DNA from: Erythrobacter sp. JK5
GTDB taxonomy: Bacteria; Pseudomonadota; Alphaproteobacteria; Sphingomonadales; Sphingomonadaceae
Direction: 5' to 3'
Length of the DNA stretch: 64,000 nucleotides
NCBI RefSeq assembly: GCF_018205975.1
Contig: NZ_CP073577.1
Location: forward strand, 2,232,001 to 2,296,000
This document shows, in pieces, positions 54,372 through 63,747 of the stretch (position 1 is the stretch's first letter; every line of letters begins with the position of its first letter). The notes under the pieces are model-generated. The model saw nothing but the letters and a program-made list of their open reading frames with translations, was not told where the DNA came from and searched no databases. Both the position numbers and the translations under genes were made by a program.

Positions 54372-55736
54372 CTACAGCCACCGTTCGCGCGCCACAGCTA
54401 GCGCCGGGTATTTGGGGGAATCAGTCCTCACACATTCGAGAGCCATGAATCTCAGATCGGATAGGAGATACTTGTCGCTCAGGTCTCTACTGCCCGAGAG
54501 TATAGCGAAAGACAGGTCTTCTGGATAATCGGCGACTCGATTGAGGTAGGCCGAAGACGTTTCCCGCTCGATAATCCCTAAGGCATTCCGCGCCACCGCC
54601 AACTGAAAGCGATCATGCCCCTTCATTTGATCTTTCATTGAGGCAAGCCATTCCGAAACCGCTACGGCGATTTCACTTGCAGTCGCCTCACCCTTCGGTT
54701 CGAAAGGTTGGTCCGTAAGACTGTCCCCAACCTGCGCCCGCCGCAGCTTGAGAGGCGCATCCTCTTCCAGCAGCATCAGCAAATCGAGCTCCTGCTCGCT
54801 GGTCCGCCTTGAGATCACCACCCTCTCCAGCATGCGGTCCTGCCCGCTGCGCCAGTGCTGCGCCATCTTTAGGCAGCCGAGCGCCCACCAAACGGTGCGG
54901 TGGATCAGCCAGTAGCGGAAGCGCTCGCGGTCGACTGTCACCCCCGCCTCGGCTTCGTAGGCGGCGAAGTAGTCCTCCAACGACCCCAGCCCCAGCGCGG
55001 GGCGGTCGTAGCGGGCGAAGCGCCATACCGCCATGCAGCCGAACGCCAGATCCTCGTGTCGGTCGCCGAAATGCGCCAGTTCCCAATCCAGAACGCCGGT
55101 CAGCCTGCCCGGCTCGGCGAGGAGATTGCCCATGCGATAGTCGCCGTGGACCAGCACCGGGTGGGCCGGGTCGGGGCAATTGTCCTCCATCCACTTGAGG
55201 CCCAGCGCGATGATCGGACGGTCGCCGCCCGCTTCCTCGAACTGCTGACGAAGGTCGGCAATTGCCGCGCGGTAGTCCATCACCGGCACCGCATCGGGCA
55301 CGTCTCCCCGCTTGATCGAGTGAATCCGCGCCAGATCGCGCGCCGCCTGCCCGAGCAGCGCGTCGGCACCGTCGAACTCAAGGATTTCCCTGGGATTTGG
55401 CGTACCCGGCAGCGCGCGCATCACGAAGCCCGAACCGATCTCGTCCTCGGGTTCGAGCTCGACCACCACCTCGGGCGCAGTCACCCCCGCCGCCTTCGCC
55501 GCGCGGATTACCGCCGCTTCAACATCGTGGCCATAGGGGCGGTCCTCCATGAATGCGAGCGACGGCGCGCGGCGCAGCACGAACTCGTCACGCCGCCCGT
55601 CATTGGCACACGAAAACCGCCAGCTCTCCATAGTCGCGCCGCCGGTCAGCCGGTGCAGTCCCTCTGGCACGCCCAGCCCGGCGCGCTCCATCGCCCGCGT
55701 CAGTCCCGCGTTCAATTCCTCAGGCGTAGCCGCCAT
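54372..55736 (-). CDS. Aminoglycoside phosphotransferase-like kinase (ACAD10/11-associated type)
   Basis: 454 residues. The APH kinase fold covers about 25-330: a Gly-rich LTGGATMESWRF, the catalytic loop VLVHGDYRMGNLL (Asp at 199) and GVLDWELAHFGD in place of DFG. A helical C-terminal domain (about 350-454) of the kind seen in this subgroup follows. Homologous kinase domains fused to or beside acyl-CoA dehydrogenases phosphorylate 4-hydroxyacyl-CoAs before phosphate loss. The neighbour here is such a dehydrogenase. The ATG at 55736 is chosen over upstream in-frame starts as it has GAAGGAAG before it. Confidence 0.85.
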   Translation of the reverse strand: MAATPEELNAGLTRAMERAGLGVPEGLHRLTGGATMESWRFSCANDGRRDEFVLRRAPSLAFMEDRPYGHDVEAAVIRAAKAAGVTAPEVVVELEPEDEIGSGFVMRALPGTPNPREILEFDGADALLGQAARDLARIHSIKRGDVPDAVPVMDYRAAIADLRQQFEEAGGDRPIIALGLKWMEDNCPDPAHPVLVHGDYRMGNLLAEPGRLTGVLDWELAHFGDRHEDLAFGCMAVWRFARYDRPALGLGSLEDYFAAYEAEAGVTVDRERFRYWLIHRTVWWALGCLKMAQHWRSGQDRMLERVVISRRTSEQELDLLMLLEEDAPLKLRRAQVGDSLTDQPFEPKGEATASEIAVAVSEWLASMKDQMKGHDRFQLAVARNALGIIERETSSAYLNRVADYPEDLSFAILSGSRDLSDKYLLSDLRFMALECVRTDSPKYPALAVARERWL

Positions 55737-55817
55737 CGCTTCCTTCTCTCCCCATTCGCTGCCATGAGTGCCTGCAAAACCGGCCCTTCGGCAAGCTCTC
55801 AAATGACAGGATCACGC

Positions 55818-57158
55818 ATGAAGAAACGCCATATCGCCCTCGCCGCGCTGGGAGTGCTCGCCGTGGGCGCGGGCACCGCCGCCTATGTCGCGACGCCGAC
55901 GGTGCACGAAGGCGCGCCGGGCGAAACCCCCGAACTGGGGCGGTTTGGCGATTACACCGTCGGCACCAGCCTGCTCGAAATGACCCTGCCCGACCGCGTC
56001 ACCTTCGGCGCGCTCGGCATGGCAACCGGCCAGACCGAGACCGGGGACCGCGTGCTCGACGTGCGCCTGTACTACCCGGCGGTCGAACGCACCGGGACCG
56101 GCGCGGTCGCCTACACCCACACGATGGACCCGCCCGACATGGAGCCGGTGACGCTCGACTATCAGGGGCGCGCGCTGGACGGCGCGGAGGCGCTGGCGGA
56201 GGGGCAGTTCCCGCTCGTTATCATGAGCCACGGCTTCAACGGCTGGAGCACGCAGTTCAGCAACCTCGCCGAACACATCGCCTCGCGCGGTTATGTGGTG
56301 GCGTCGATCGACCATGCCGACATGAAGCTGGAGGGGACCTCCGATTTCGTGCTGTCGTTCAGCCGGGTGTTGGCCAGCCGTTCGCTCGACCAGCGGCAGG
56401 TTTTGGCGCAGATACTGGCGGCGAGCGGTGAGGGAGCCGAAGGACCCTTTGCGCTGATCGACCCTGAACAGGTCGGCCTGATCGGCTATTCGATGGGCGG
56501 CTATGGCGCGCTGGCGACGGCGGGGGCGGATTACGATTACGAAAGCGGCACCTTCGCGACCGTACCCGGCGACGCGCTGGCGCCTTTGCGCGCGGTTGCG
56601 GGTGAGGATGCCGGGATCGACGCGGTCGTCGCCTTCGCTCCGTGGGGCGGGCAGCCGGACAACCGCGTGTGGAGCAGCGAAACGCTCAGCCGGATCACCG
56701 CACCGGTGCTGATCGTCTCGGGCGGTCAGGACGACGTTTCCAACCACGCCGAGGGCGTCAGCTGGATCTTCGACCAGCTCACCGGCACCAGCCGCCATAT
56801 GCTCGTCTTCCGCGAGGCGCGGCACAATATCGTCGGCAACGCCTTCGCCATGCCCGAAGATGCGCCGTTCCGCGCGATCGAATTCGTCAGCGAGCCGGTG
56901 TGGCGGCAGGACCGGATCAACGGAATCAACCAGCACTTCGTCGCCGCCTTCCTCGACCTCCACCTGAAGGGCGATGCGGACAAGGCGGCCTATCTCGATG
57001 TGCCGACCACCGACGCCAACGCGGGCACATGGGAAACCGGCTTCGGCGAGCAGCTCAACGGCAAGTTTGCCGGGTCGGACGAGCCCGACCACTGGCGCGG
57101 CTTCCAGAAACGCTGGGCGGCCGGGCTGGATTTGTTCTCGAAGAAAGCAGGCGAATAG
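55818..57158 (+). CDS. Exported alpha/beta hydrolase, acetylhydrolase/dienelactone hydrolase-like
   Basis: 446 residues. An N-terminal membrane or signal segment (HIALAALGVLAVGAGTAAYV) is followed by an alpha/beta hydrolase domain with the oxyanion motif MSHGFNGW (136-143). The nucleophile elbow is GYSMGGYG (Ser225), the probable acid is in VSGGQDDVSNHAEG, and the His is in FREARHNIVG. The layout resembles platelet-activating-factor acetylhydrolase-type enzymes. The substrate is unknown. A hairpin terminator shared with the convergent aldehyde dehydrogenase follows. Confidence 0.85.
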   Translation: MKKRHIALAALGVLAVGAGTAAYVATPTVHEGAPGETPELGRFGDYTVGTSLLEMTLPDRVTFGALGMATGQTETGDRVLDVRLYYPAVERTGTGAVAYTHTMDPPDMEPVTLDYQGRALDGAEALAEGQFPLVIMSHGFNGWSTQFSNLAEHIASRGYVVASIDHADMKLEGTSDFVLSFSRVLASRSLDQRQVLAQILAASGEGAEGPFALIDPEQVGLIGYSMGGYGALATAGADYDYESGTFATVPGDALAPLRAVAGEDAGIDAVVAFAPWGGQPDNRVWSSETLSRITAPVLIVSGGQDDVSNHAEGVSWIFDQLTGTSRHMLVFREARHNIVGNAFAMPEDAPFRAIEFVSEPVWRQDRINGINQHFVAAFLDLHLKGDADKAAYLDVPTTDANAGTWETGFGEQLNGKFAGSDEPDHWRGFQKRWAAGLDLFSKKAGE

Positions 57159-57162
57159 CAAA

Positions 57163-57190
57163 CGGCCGCCCGGATCGCTCCGGACGGCCG
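57163..57190. terminator. Bidirectional hairpin terminator
   Basis: CGGCCGCCCGG and CCGGACGGCCG pair over 11 positions with one mismatch around an ATCGCT loop. It lies between the convergent hydrolase (stop 57158) and aldehyde dehydrogenase (stop 57214) genes and can serve both. Confidence 0.75.
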
Positions 57191-57213
57191 CAAGCCAGTG
57201 CCGAATGCCCTCG

Positions 57214-58641
57214 TCAGGCGGGCACGTTGTCTTTCTTCACCGTAATGACCTGCGGATAGGTGAATTCCTTGAGCCCTTCCTTGCCGTATTCGGCGCCGAA
57301 GCCGGACTGCTTGTGCCCGCCGAACGGTGCGAAAGGCGACAGGTGCAGGTACTCGTTGACCCACACCGTGCCGGTTTCGAGCTGTTCCGCGATCTCGACA
57401 CCCTTGTCCGGGTTGGCGGTCCACACCGCGCCCGCAAGGCCATAGTCGGAATTGTTGGCGCGCTGGATGACTTCGTCTTCGGTCGAGAATTTCATCAGCG
57501 GCATGACCGGGCCGAACTGCTCCTCGGCGACGATCCGCGCGTCTTCCGGCGGGTTGTCGAGGATCGTGATCGGGACGTAATAGCCGGTGCCCGAAGGATC
57601 GACATTGCCACCGGTCAGGAACTTGTAGCCCTTGTCCTTGGCGTCCTCGATCAGCTCGAGCACGCGCTCGTACTGCTTCTTGTTCTGGATCGGCCCGACC
57701 CCGGTGCCTTGCTGCGATCCGTCGCCGACCTTCACCGTCTTGGCGTATTCGACGATCGCCTCGCTCAGCTCGTCATAGATATCCTCGTGGATGTAGACGC
57801 GCTTGGCCGCGACGCAGATCTGGCCGGCATTGGAAAAGCTCGACCAGAACAGCTGTTCGGCAACCTTCTTGGGATCGGCATCGGGCAGCACGATCGAGGC
57901 ATCGTTGCCGCCCAGTTCGAGCGTGATGCGCTTGAGATCGGCGCTCGCGCCTTCCATGATCTTCTTGCCGGTCGCGGTCGAGCCGGTGAAGGTGATCTTG
58001 TCGATATCGGGATGCTGGGTGATCAGCGGGCCGAGCGAATCCTCGCCGGTGATGATATTGACCGTTCCCGCCGGTACCTTGTCCGCGATCAGTTCGGCGA
58101 GGCGCAGCGTCGTCAGCGGGGTGAAGGGTGAGGGTTTGAGCACGATCGTGCAGCCGCTCATCAGCGCCGGGATGATCTTCTGCACCGCCATCATCACCGG
58201 GAAGTTCCATGGCACGATCCCGCCGACCACGCCCACCGGCACGCGGCGCGAACGATGCAGGCGGGTGTCGTCGTCCTGCACGATTTCCTCTTCGAGCTTG
58301 AGCGTCGCCTGCGCCGCCGACATGCCCGCCGCGCCGTAGATTTCGCCCTTGGCCTGTTCGTGCGGCTTGCCCTGCTCGCTGGTCAGCAGTCGATACAGCT
58401 CCTCGGCGTTCTCCTTGATCGCGCCGGAGATCGCCATGCAGGCGGCGTTGCGCTCTTCGAAGGAGGTGTTCTTCCAGGTCTTGAACGCGGCGCGCGCGGC
58501 GGCGACCGCGCGGTCGAGCTCGTCCTGGCCGCAGGCCGGGACCTGGCCAATCACCTGCTCATTCGCGGGGTTGACCACGTCGAGCCATTCGCCGGTGGCG
58601 ACCATCTCGCCGTTGATCAGGTTCTTGTACTGGGTGACCAT
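57214..58641 (-). CDS. NAD(P)-dependent aldehyde dehydrogenase
   Basis: 475 residues, family length. The key residues are in place: Asn146 (IVPWNFPVMM), Glu242 (LELGGNDASIVL) and the catalytic Cys276 (NAGQICVAAKRVY), plus the FTGSTATGKKI nucleotide-binding turn. It oxidises an aldehyde to the acid. The sequence resembles betaine or succinic semialdehyde dehydrogenase types, but the substrate cannot be fixed. The ATG at 58641 follows GAGAGGAACA; a longer in-frame start is not preferred. Confidence 0.93.
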   Translation of the reverse strand: MVTQYKNLINGEMVATGEWLDVVNPANEQVIGQVPACGQDELDRAVAAARAAFKTWKNTSFEERNAACMAISGAIKENAEELYRLLTSEQGKPHEQAKGEIYGAAGMSAAQATLKLEEEIVQDDDTRLHRSRRVPVGVVGGIVPWNFPVMMAVQKIIPALMSGCTIVLKPSPFTPLTTLRLAELIADKVPAGTVNIITGEDSLGPLITQHPDIDKITFTGSTATGKKIMEGASADLKRITLELGGNDASIVLPDADPKKVAEQLFWSSFSNAGQICVAAKRVYIHEDIYDELSEAIVEYAKTVKVGDGSQQGTGVGPIQNKKQYERVLELIEDAKDKGYKFLTGGNVDPSGTGYYVPITILDNPPEDARIVAEEQFGPVMPLMKFSTEDEVIQRANNSDYGLAGAVWTANPDKGVEIAEQLETGTVWVNEYLHLSPFAPFGGHKQSGFGAEYGKEGLKEFTYPQVITVKKDNVPA

Positions 58642-58846
58642 GTGTGTTCCTCTCTCGAATCCCCGCGCGGGGACGTCTCTCTTGCGCGAAAGTGGACTTT
58701 CATGCGCAAAAATCAATTGCGAAAACCGATCGCGATCCAGAGTCAGGACCCTAGGCCCTGGGACGCAAGCTTGCGCCTATCAGTTGCACCAAGTCCGTTG
58801 CTTCTGGCAACCGAAACCGTATGCAAGGCTGCAAAAGGAGACCCCG

Positions 58847-59551
58847 ATGACCGAATCCGCCCCAGACTTCGTGATTTACGGCAGCCCGGTATCGCCGTTC
58901 GTGCGCAAGTGCGCGGCGCTGTGCCTCGAAAAGGACGTTCCGTTCGAAACCGAAGCGGTCAACGTGTTCGACCCGCCGCAATGGTTTGTCGACATTTCGC
59001 CGATGAAGCGCATCCCGGTGCTGCGCGATCGCTCGATCGCGGCGGAGGGGGTCGCGGGAACGGTGGCGGATTCCAGCGCGATCTGCGCGCTGATCGAGAA
59101 GAAACATCCCGAACCGCCGCTCTATCCCGCCGATCCCTACGCCCACGGCCGCGCGCTCTTCATCGAGGAATATGCCGACACCGTGCTCGCCCCGGTCGGC
59201 GGTCTCGGCATCTTCCGCCCGATCTTCTTCGCGGCGCAGAAGGGCGAGGAGCCCGATCTCGCGACCGCGCGCGAGACATGGGCCGCCAAGCTGCCGCCGG
59301 TGCTCGATTACCTCGACGGCGCGCTGGGAGATAACGGGTTCTACGCCGGGGATGCGCTGTCGATCGCCGACATTGCGGTCGCCTGCGTGCTGATGCAGAT
59401 ATCGCTGGTGGCCGAAACCCCGATCGACAGCTGGCCGCGCCTCGCCGCGCATTTCGAGCGGATGAAGACGCGCCCATCCATCGCTGGTCCGTTCGCAAAG
59501 GCGGACGGCTTCATCCGCAAGGCCTTGCCCGAGCGGTTTAACCTGACTTAA
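58847..59551 (+). CDS. Glutathione S-transferase family protein
   Basis: 234 residues. The N-terminal thioredoxin-like domain has YGSPVSPFVRKCAALCLEKD and the cis-Pro loop SPMKRIPVL. The C-terminal helical domain has FYAGDALSIADIAVACVL. The catalytic residue is probably the Ser of SPF. A strong AAGGAG lies seven bases before the ATG at 58847. The next gene, mtnP, follows in the same direction after 57 bases. Confidence 0.92.
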   Translation: MTESAPDFVIYGSPVSPFVRKCAALCLEKDVPFETEAVNVFDPPQWFVDISPMKRIPVLRDRSIAAEGVAGTVADSSAICALIEKKHPEPPLYPADPYAHGRALFIEEYADTVLAPVGGLGIFRPIFFAAQKGEEPDLATARETWAAKLPPVLDYLDGALGDNGFYAGDALSIADIAVACVLMQISLVAETPIDSWPRLAAHFERMKTRPSIAGPFAKADGFIRKALPERFNLT

Positions 59552-59608
59552 GGCCCTTTGCCTACACAGCGTGGCGAAGCCGCGTTTCGCGAAGGGGGCT
59601 GCACATCT

Positions 59609-60481
59609 ATGGCCAGCGAATGGTGCATCGGGATCATCGGCGGATCGGGCCTGTACGCGATAGACGGGCTCGAGGACGAGCAGTGGATCGCGATCGAGAC
59701 GCCGTGGGGCGAGCCCTCGGACGATATCCTGTGCGGCACGATCGGCGGGGTCAAGGTGCGGTTCCTGCCGCGCCACGGCCGCGGGCACCCGATCTCCCCG
59801 ACCGAGCTCAACAGCCGCGCCAATATCGATGCGCTCAAGCGCGCGGGCTGCACCGATATTCTCGCCATCTCGGCAGTCGGAAGCTTGCGCGAGGAAATCG
59901 ATCCGGGCCGCTTCGCGGTCGTCGAGCAGTTCATCGACAACACCAGGAAGCGCGAAAACACCTTTTTCGGCAGCGGCTTCGTCACCCACGTCTCGATGGC
60001 CGATCCGGTGTGTCCGCGCCTGTCCGACATGGCGGCCAAGGCCGTGTCCAAGGCCGAGGGCAAGGTCGCGACCGGGGCGACCTATCTCGCGATGGAAGGC
60101 CCGCAATTCTCGACCCGCGCCGAGAGCCGGATGTATCGCGCCTGGGGCGCCGACGTGATCGGCATGACGGCGATGCCCGAAGCCAAGCTCGCGCGCGAGG
60201 CCGAGCTGCCCTACGCGCTGGTCGGCATGGTCACCGATTACGATTGCTGGCGCGACGGAGAGGCAGTCGACGTGGCAGAGGTGATCGCGCAGATGGAAGC
60301 CAACGGCGAACTGGCGCGGGCGATGGTGGCGAATGTCATCGACGCCCTGCCCAAGAAGCGCAAACCCTCGCCGATCGACACCGCGCTCGACGATGCAGTC
60401 ATCACCGCGCCGGATGAGCATGATCCCGACATGATGGCGAAGCTCGACGCGGTGGCTGGCAGGTTGCTTCGCGACCTCTAG
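59609..60481 (+). CDS. mtnP: S-methyl-5'-thioadenosine phosphorylase
   Basis: 290 residues. The purine phosphorylase family motifs are present: GIIGGSGLYAIDG at the N-terminus, the phosphate-binding PRHGRGHPISPTELNSRAN, SAVGSLREEIDPG, and MEGPQFSTRAESRMYRAWG with VIGMTAMPEAKLAREAELPY, the signature of MTA phosphorylases. It splits methylthioadenosine from polyamine synthesis into adenine and methylthioribose-1-phosphate. The ATG at 59609 begins the conserved domain. The stop overlaps that of the convergent isochorismatase-like gene by four bases. Confidence 0.94.
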   Translation: MASEWCIGIIGGSGLYAIDGLEDEQWIAIETPWGEPSDDILCGTIGGVKVRFLPRHGRGHPISPTELNSRANIDALKRAGCTDILAISAVGSLREEIDPGRFAVVEQFIDNTRKRENTFFGSGFVTHVSMADPVCPRLSDMAAKAVSKAEGKVATGATYLAMEGPQFSTRAESRMYRAWGADVIGMTAMPEAKLAREAELPYALVGMVTDYDCWRDGEAVDVAEVIAQMEANGELARAMVANVIDALPKKRKPSPIDTALDDAVITAPDEHDPDMMAKLDAVAGRLLRDL

Positions 60482-61115
60482 GCGCCGGCAAGCGCGGCCA
60501 GGTGCTCCAGTACTTCGGCCTTGCCCACCACGTCGCCGTATTTGGCGTTCATGTCGAACAGGTTCGCGCGGTGCACATCCGCGTGCCGGTCGCCAACCGC
60601 TTCCTCGACCACGATCGGAATGAAGCCGTGCTGGCAGGCATCGACGCAGGTCGCGCGCACGCAGCCGCTGGTCGATAGCCCGGTGATGATCAGGCTGTCG
60701 TGCCCGTTCGCGGTCAGCGTCGAGGCGAGCGAGGTGCCGAAGAACGCGCTGGCGTATTGCTTCGAGATCACCAGTTCATCCTCGCGCGGCTCCAGCCCCG
60801 GGGCCACGCGCCCATCGGATTGCCGCGCACGAAACTGGTCAGCGCGCCGATCTTCTGGGCGAACCGCCCGCCATCGACCATCGAGGGATGGAACTCGACG
60901 TTGGTGTAGATCACCCGCACTCCCGCCGCACGCGCCGCTTCGCGCAGCTCCAGCGCGGCGGCGAGCGCGGGTTCGACATCGGCGTAAAGCGGGCTGTCCT
61001 TGGCGAAATACGCCGCGACGAAATCGATCAGGATCAGCGCCGGACGCCGCCCGAATCCGATCCGGCCGTCGAAGACGCCCGAATAGTTGCTCCCTGCGTC
61101 TTCGCTATCGCCCAC
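60478..61115 (-). pseudogene. Isochorismatase-family hydrolase, frameshifted
   Basis: The first part (RRPALILIDFVAAYF with the catalytic Asp, VIYTNVEFHPSMVDGG, ending FVRGNPMGA) is in one frame. The second (APGLEPREDELVISKQYASA with the Lys, then TGLSTSGCVRATCVDA with the nucleophile Cys) is in another. One extra base at about 60807-60808 gives a continuous NPMGAVAPGLEPRED and a protein of about 212 residues. All three catalytic residues are kept. It resembles N-carbamoylsarcosine amidase-type members. An assembly error is the likely cause of the break. Confidence 0.82.
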
Positions 61116-61147
61116 CCGAAGGGCTCCCGTTCATGCGGCGCGTGCCG

Positions 61148-63679
61148 TCAGAAATTGTATCCGACCTCGATCCCCAGCCGCTGCCTGCCGCCGGGTGAGA
61201 TGAACGATCCGCCGAACTCGATCGCCGGGATCACCTCGTTGAGATACTTGCGGTTGAGCAAATTATCGGCAAACGCGGTGATGTTCCAGTTGTCGCCTTC
61301 CAGCCCGAAGCGCAGATCGAGCACCCCGAACGCCTCGCGCTCGGTGATCGAATAATCGGCATCCCCGACAAAGCCCGGCAGCATCAGCGCCGAAATCGGC
61401 AGCAGCCCGCTGAACAGCGTCGGCGAGGGATCGTCCTGCACCGTGTGGAACCAGGTCGGCCCGGTAATGCGATAATCGGCGCGCAGCACCAGGTCGAAAG
61501 TGCGCGCAATCGGCGCGACCATCTGGGTGCCGAGGTTGATCGTGTAATCGGCGGTGTAGGGCGATTCGTTGCCCACCGTGATCGGTCGCGAGGCGTTGGC
61601 CTTGATCTCGCTTTCGGTGACGTTGAACGCGCCGAAGATATCCCAGCCGGGAATGATCTCGGCATTGAGATTCAGCTCCGCCCCGTAGACCTCGACCTCG
61701 TCGATGTTCGAGACCACGCGCAGCAGCCCGAACGCGCCGACGAAGAATTCGAAGAACTGCATGTCGTCGATCTCGGTGTAATATCCGGCGAGGTCGAAGG
61801 TCACCCGCCCGTCGATCAGCGAGCCCTTGAGCCCCGCTTCGAACGCGCTCGACTTCTCCTTGCGGAAGATGTCCTCGATCAGCACGTTGGTGCCGATGAA
61901 CTGGTTGAACGCCTGGTCGACGATCGCTGCCGAACCCTGGTTGTTGAACCCGCCCGATTTGAAGCCGATCCCCCAGTTGGCGTAGAAATTGAGATCGTCG
62001 TTCAACGCGTAGCGCAGCGAGACCTTGGGCTGGAACTGCTTGAAGGTTTCCGACTGGTCGGCGATCGGCTGCACCACCCCGCCGAGCACCTGCTGACCAG
62101 GATTGATCGGGCCGCCCGTGAACGGATCGAACACGGTCGGCACGAGGTTGCGCACGCTGCGTTCCTCGATGTCGTAACGCCCGGCCAGGCCGATCTCGAA
62201 CCGGTCGGTGACTTCGAAATCGACCGACGCGAACGCGGCGTAGACATCGGTCGAGAAATCATCGTTGTAGAGCTGCGTGGTCGGGTTGATCGAACCCGGC
62301 GCGTTGTAGAGCTCGGTGATGATCCCGCCGCCGAGATCCGCGCCTAGGCTCACCCCGACCTCGCGATCGATATGGAGGTAATAGGCCCCCACCTGCCATT
62401 CGAACGGTCCGTCGCCATTCGAGGCGAGGCGGATTTCGGCGCTGATGTCGCTCTGTTCGCGGATCTGGTACTGCGTCCCGTCGCAGGTCGTCGGGCTGTA
62501 GGGGCCGAAGGTCGATCCCGTCGCCGGGTCGAAGATGAACGGGACCGGCGTCTGGCCGATGAAGGTCGGCGGGTTGATCGGGAAGCCGGTCAGTGCCGCG
62601 GTGCTCGCAAAGCACGCATTCGACGCATCGACCGATGCCTGCGTCGCGCCCGGGAAGGTGAAGCGCGCGAAGTCGGCCGATGTTCCGTCCGCGGTCAGTG
62701 CCTGGTCGACATCACTGTAGAGCGCCCATGCCGTCAGCGTGACGCCGTCGAATTCATGTTCGATCTTGGCCGACGCCTCGAACGTCTGCTGTTCGTTGGT
62801 GGGGCGGATGTTGGAGAAATAGTCGAACGGATGATCGTTCACGTCCTCGAAGAACGCCGGATTGACGCCCGCGAAATTGGGCAGGTGGAACGCGGCGTTG
62901 AAATTGATCGATCCGCCCGACAGATCGGCATAGCGCGCCTTGATGTCGACTTCGGTAGCCGGACCGAGCTGCGCCACGAACCGTCCGTCGACCGACCAGA
63001 CTTCCTGATCGTCGACCGAGTTGGAATTCAGGAAGCGGTTGAAGAAGAACCCGTCGGTGGTGGAATAGCTGCCCGACAGGACGATCCCGGCATTCGTGCC
63101 GATCGGTGCCGAGATATAGGCGCTGCCCGCATAGGTATCGTCCTGCGCAGCGGAAAGCTGGATGCCGCCTTCGAGCACGTCGCCGGGCTTGAGCGTCTGG
63201 ATCACGACCGCACCCGCCGCCGCGTTGCGGCCGTAGAGCGCGCCTTGCGGCCCCTTCAGGATTTCGATCTGGCGCAGCGTGCCCTGGTTCTGGTTGAGTT
63301 GCGCGGTGTTGGTCTTGAGAATACCGTCGACCACCAGCGCGACCGAGCTTTCCGCGTCGCGCGCGCCGTTGATTCCGCGGATGTTGATCTGGGTATCGCC
63401 CGCTTCGGCGGTGCCGGTAACGATGGTGACGCCGGGGGTGAGCTGCACGAACTGGTCGGCGCGCTCGATCCCCGCCTTTTCCAGTGTATCGGCGGTAAAC
63501 ACCGTGACCGAGGCCGGAACTTCGGCAAGCGATTCCGACTGCCTCCGGGCGGTGACTATGATCTGGTTGCCATCGTCGGCAGCGGTTTCGGTGTCCTGGT
63601 CCTGGGCCAGCGCGGGGACAGCGGGCAGCAGCGCGGCCATGGCGACGCCGCCGGCCAGTGCGAATTTGAAGTTCCTCAT
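61148..63679 (-). CDS. TonB-dependent outer-membrane receptor
   Basis: 843 residues. A signal peptide (FALAGGVAMAALLPAVPALA) is followed by a TonB box-like NQIIVTARRQ and a plug domain (VPASVTVFTADTLEKAG, TQINIRGINGARDAESSVAL, EILKGPQGALYGRNAAAGAV). A 22-strand type barrel follows, ending RQRLGIEVGYNF with the terminal Phe. This large class in sphingomonads imports plant or aromatic compounds, siderophores and others. The ligand is not predictable. The downstream isochorismatase-like gene is in the same direction after 32 bases. Confidence 0.94.
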   Translation of the reverse strand: MRNFKFALAGGVAMAALLPAVPALAQDQDTETAADDGNQIIVTARRQSESLAEVPASVTVFTADTLEKAGIERADQFVQLTPGVTIVTGTAEAGDTQINIRGINGARDAESSVALVVDGILKTNTAQLNQNQGTLRQIEILKGPQGALYGRNAAAGAVVIQTLKPGDVLEGGIQLSAAQDDTYAGSAYISAPIGTNAGIVLSGSYSTTDGFFFNRFLNSNSVDDQEVWSVDGRFVAQLGPATEVDIKARYADLSGGSINFNAAFHLPNFAGVNPAFFEDVNDHPFDYFSNIRPTNEQQTFEASAKIEHEFDGVTLTAWALYSDVDQALTADGTSADFARFTFPGATQASVDASNACFASTAALTGFPINPPTFIGQTPVPFIFDPATGSTFGPYSPTTCDGTQYQIREQSDISAEIRLASNGDGPFEWQVGAYYLHIDREVGVSLGADLGGGIITELYNAPGSINPTTQLYNDDFSTDVYAAFASVDFEVTDRFEIGLAGRYDIEERSVRNLVPTVFDPFTGGPINPGQQVLGGVVQPIADQSETFKQFQPKVSLRYALNDDLNFYANWGIGFKSGGFNNQGSAAIVDQAFNQFIGTNVLIEDIFRKEKSSAFEAGLKGSLIDGRVTFDLAGYYTEIDDMQFFEFFVGAFGLLRVVSNIDEVEVYGAELNLNAEIIPGWDIFGAFNVTESEIKANASRPITVGNESPYTADYTINLGTQMVAPIARTFDLVLRADYRITGPTWFHTVQDDPSPTLFSGLLPISALMLPGFVGDADYSITEREAFGVLDLRFGLEGDNWNITAFADNLLNRKYLNEVIPAIEFGGSFISPGGRQRLGIEVGYNF

Positions 63680-63747
63680 CGTATTCAGACCTCCTTGGTC
63701 CTTGGTTGTCGGGCGCGCGCGGTGGCGGCCAGAAGGCTGTTCTCGTG

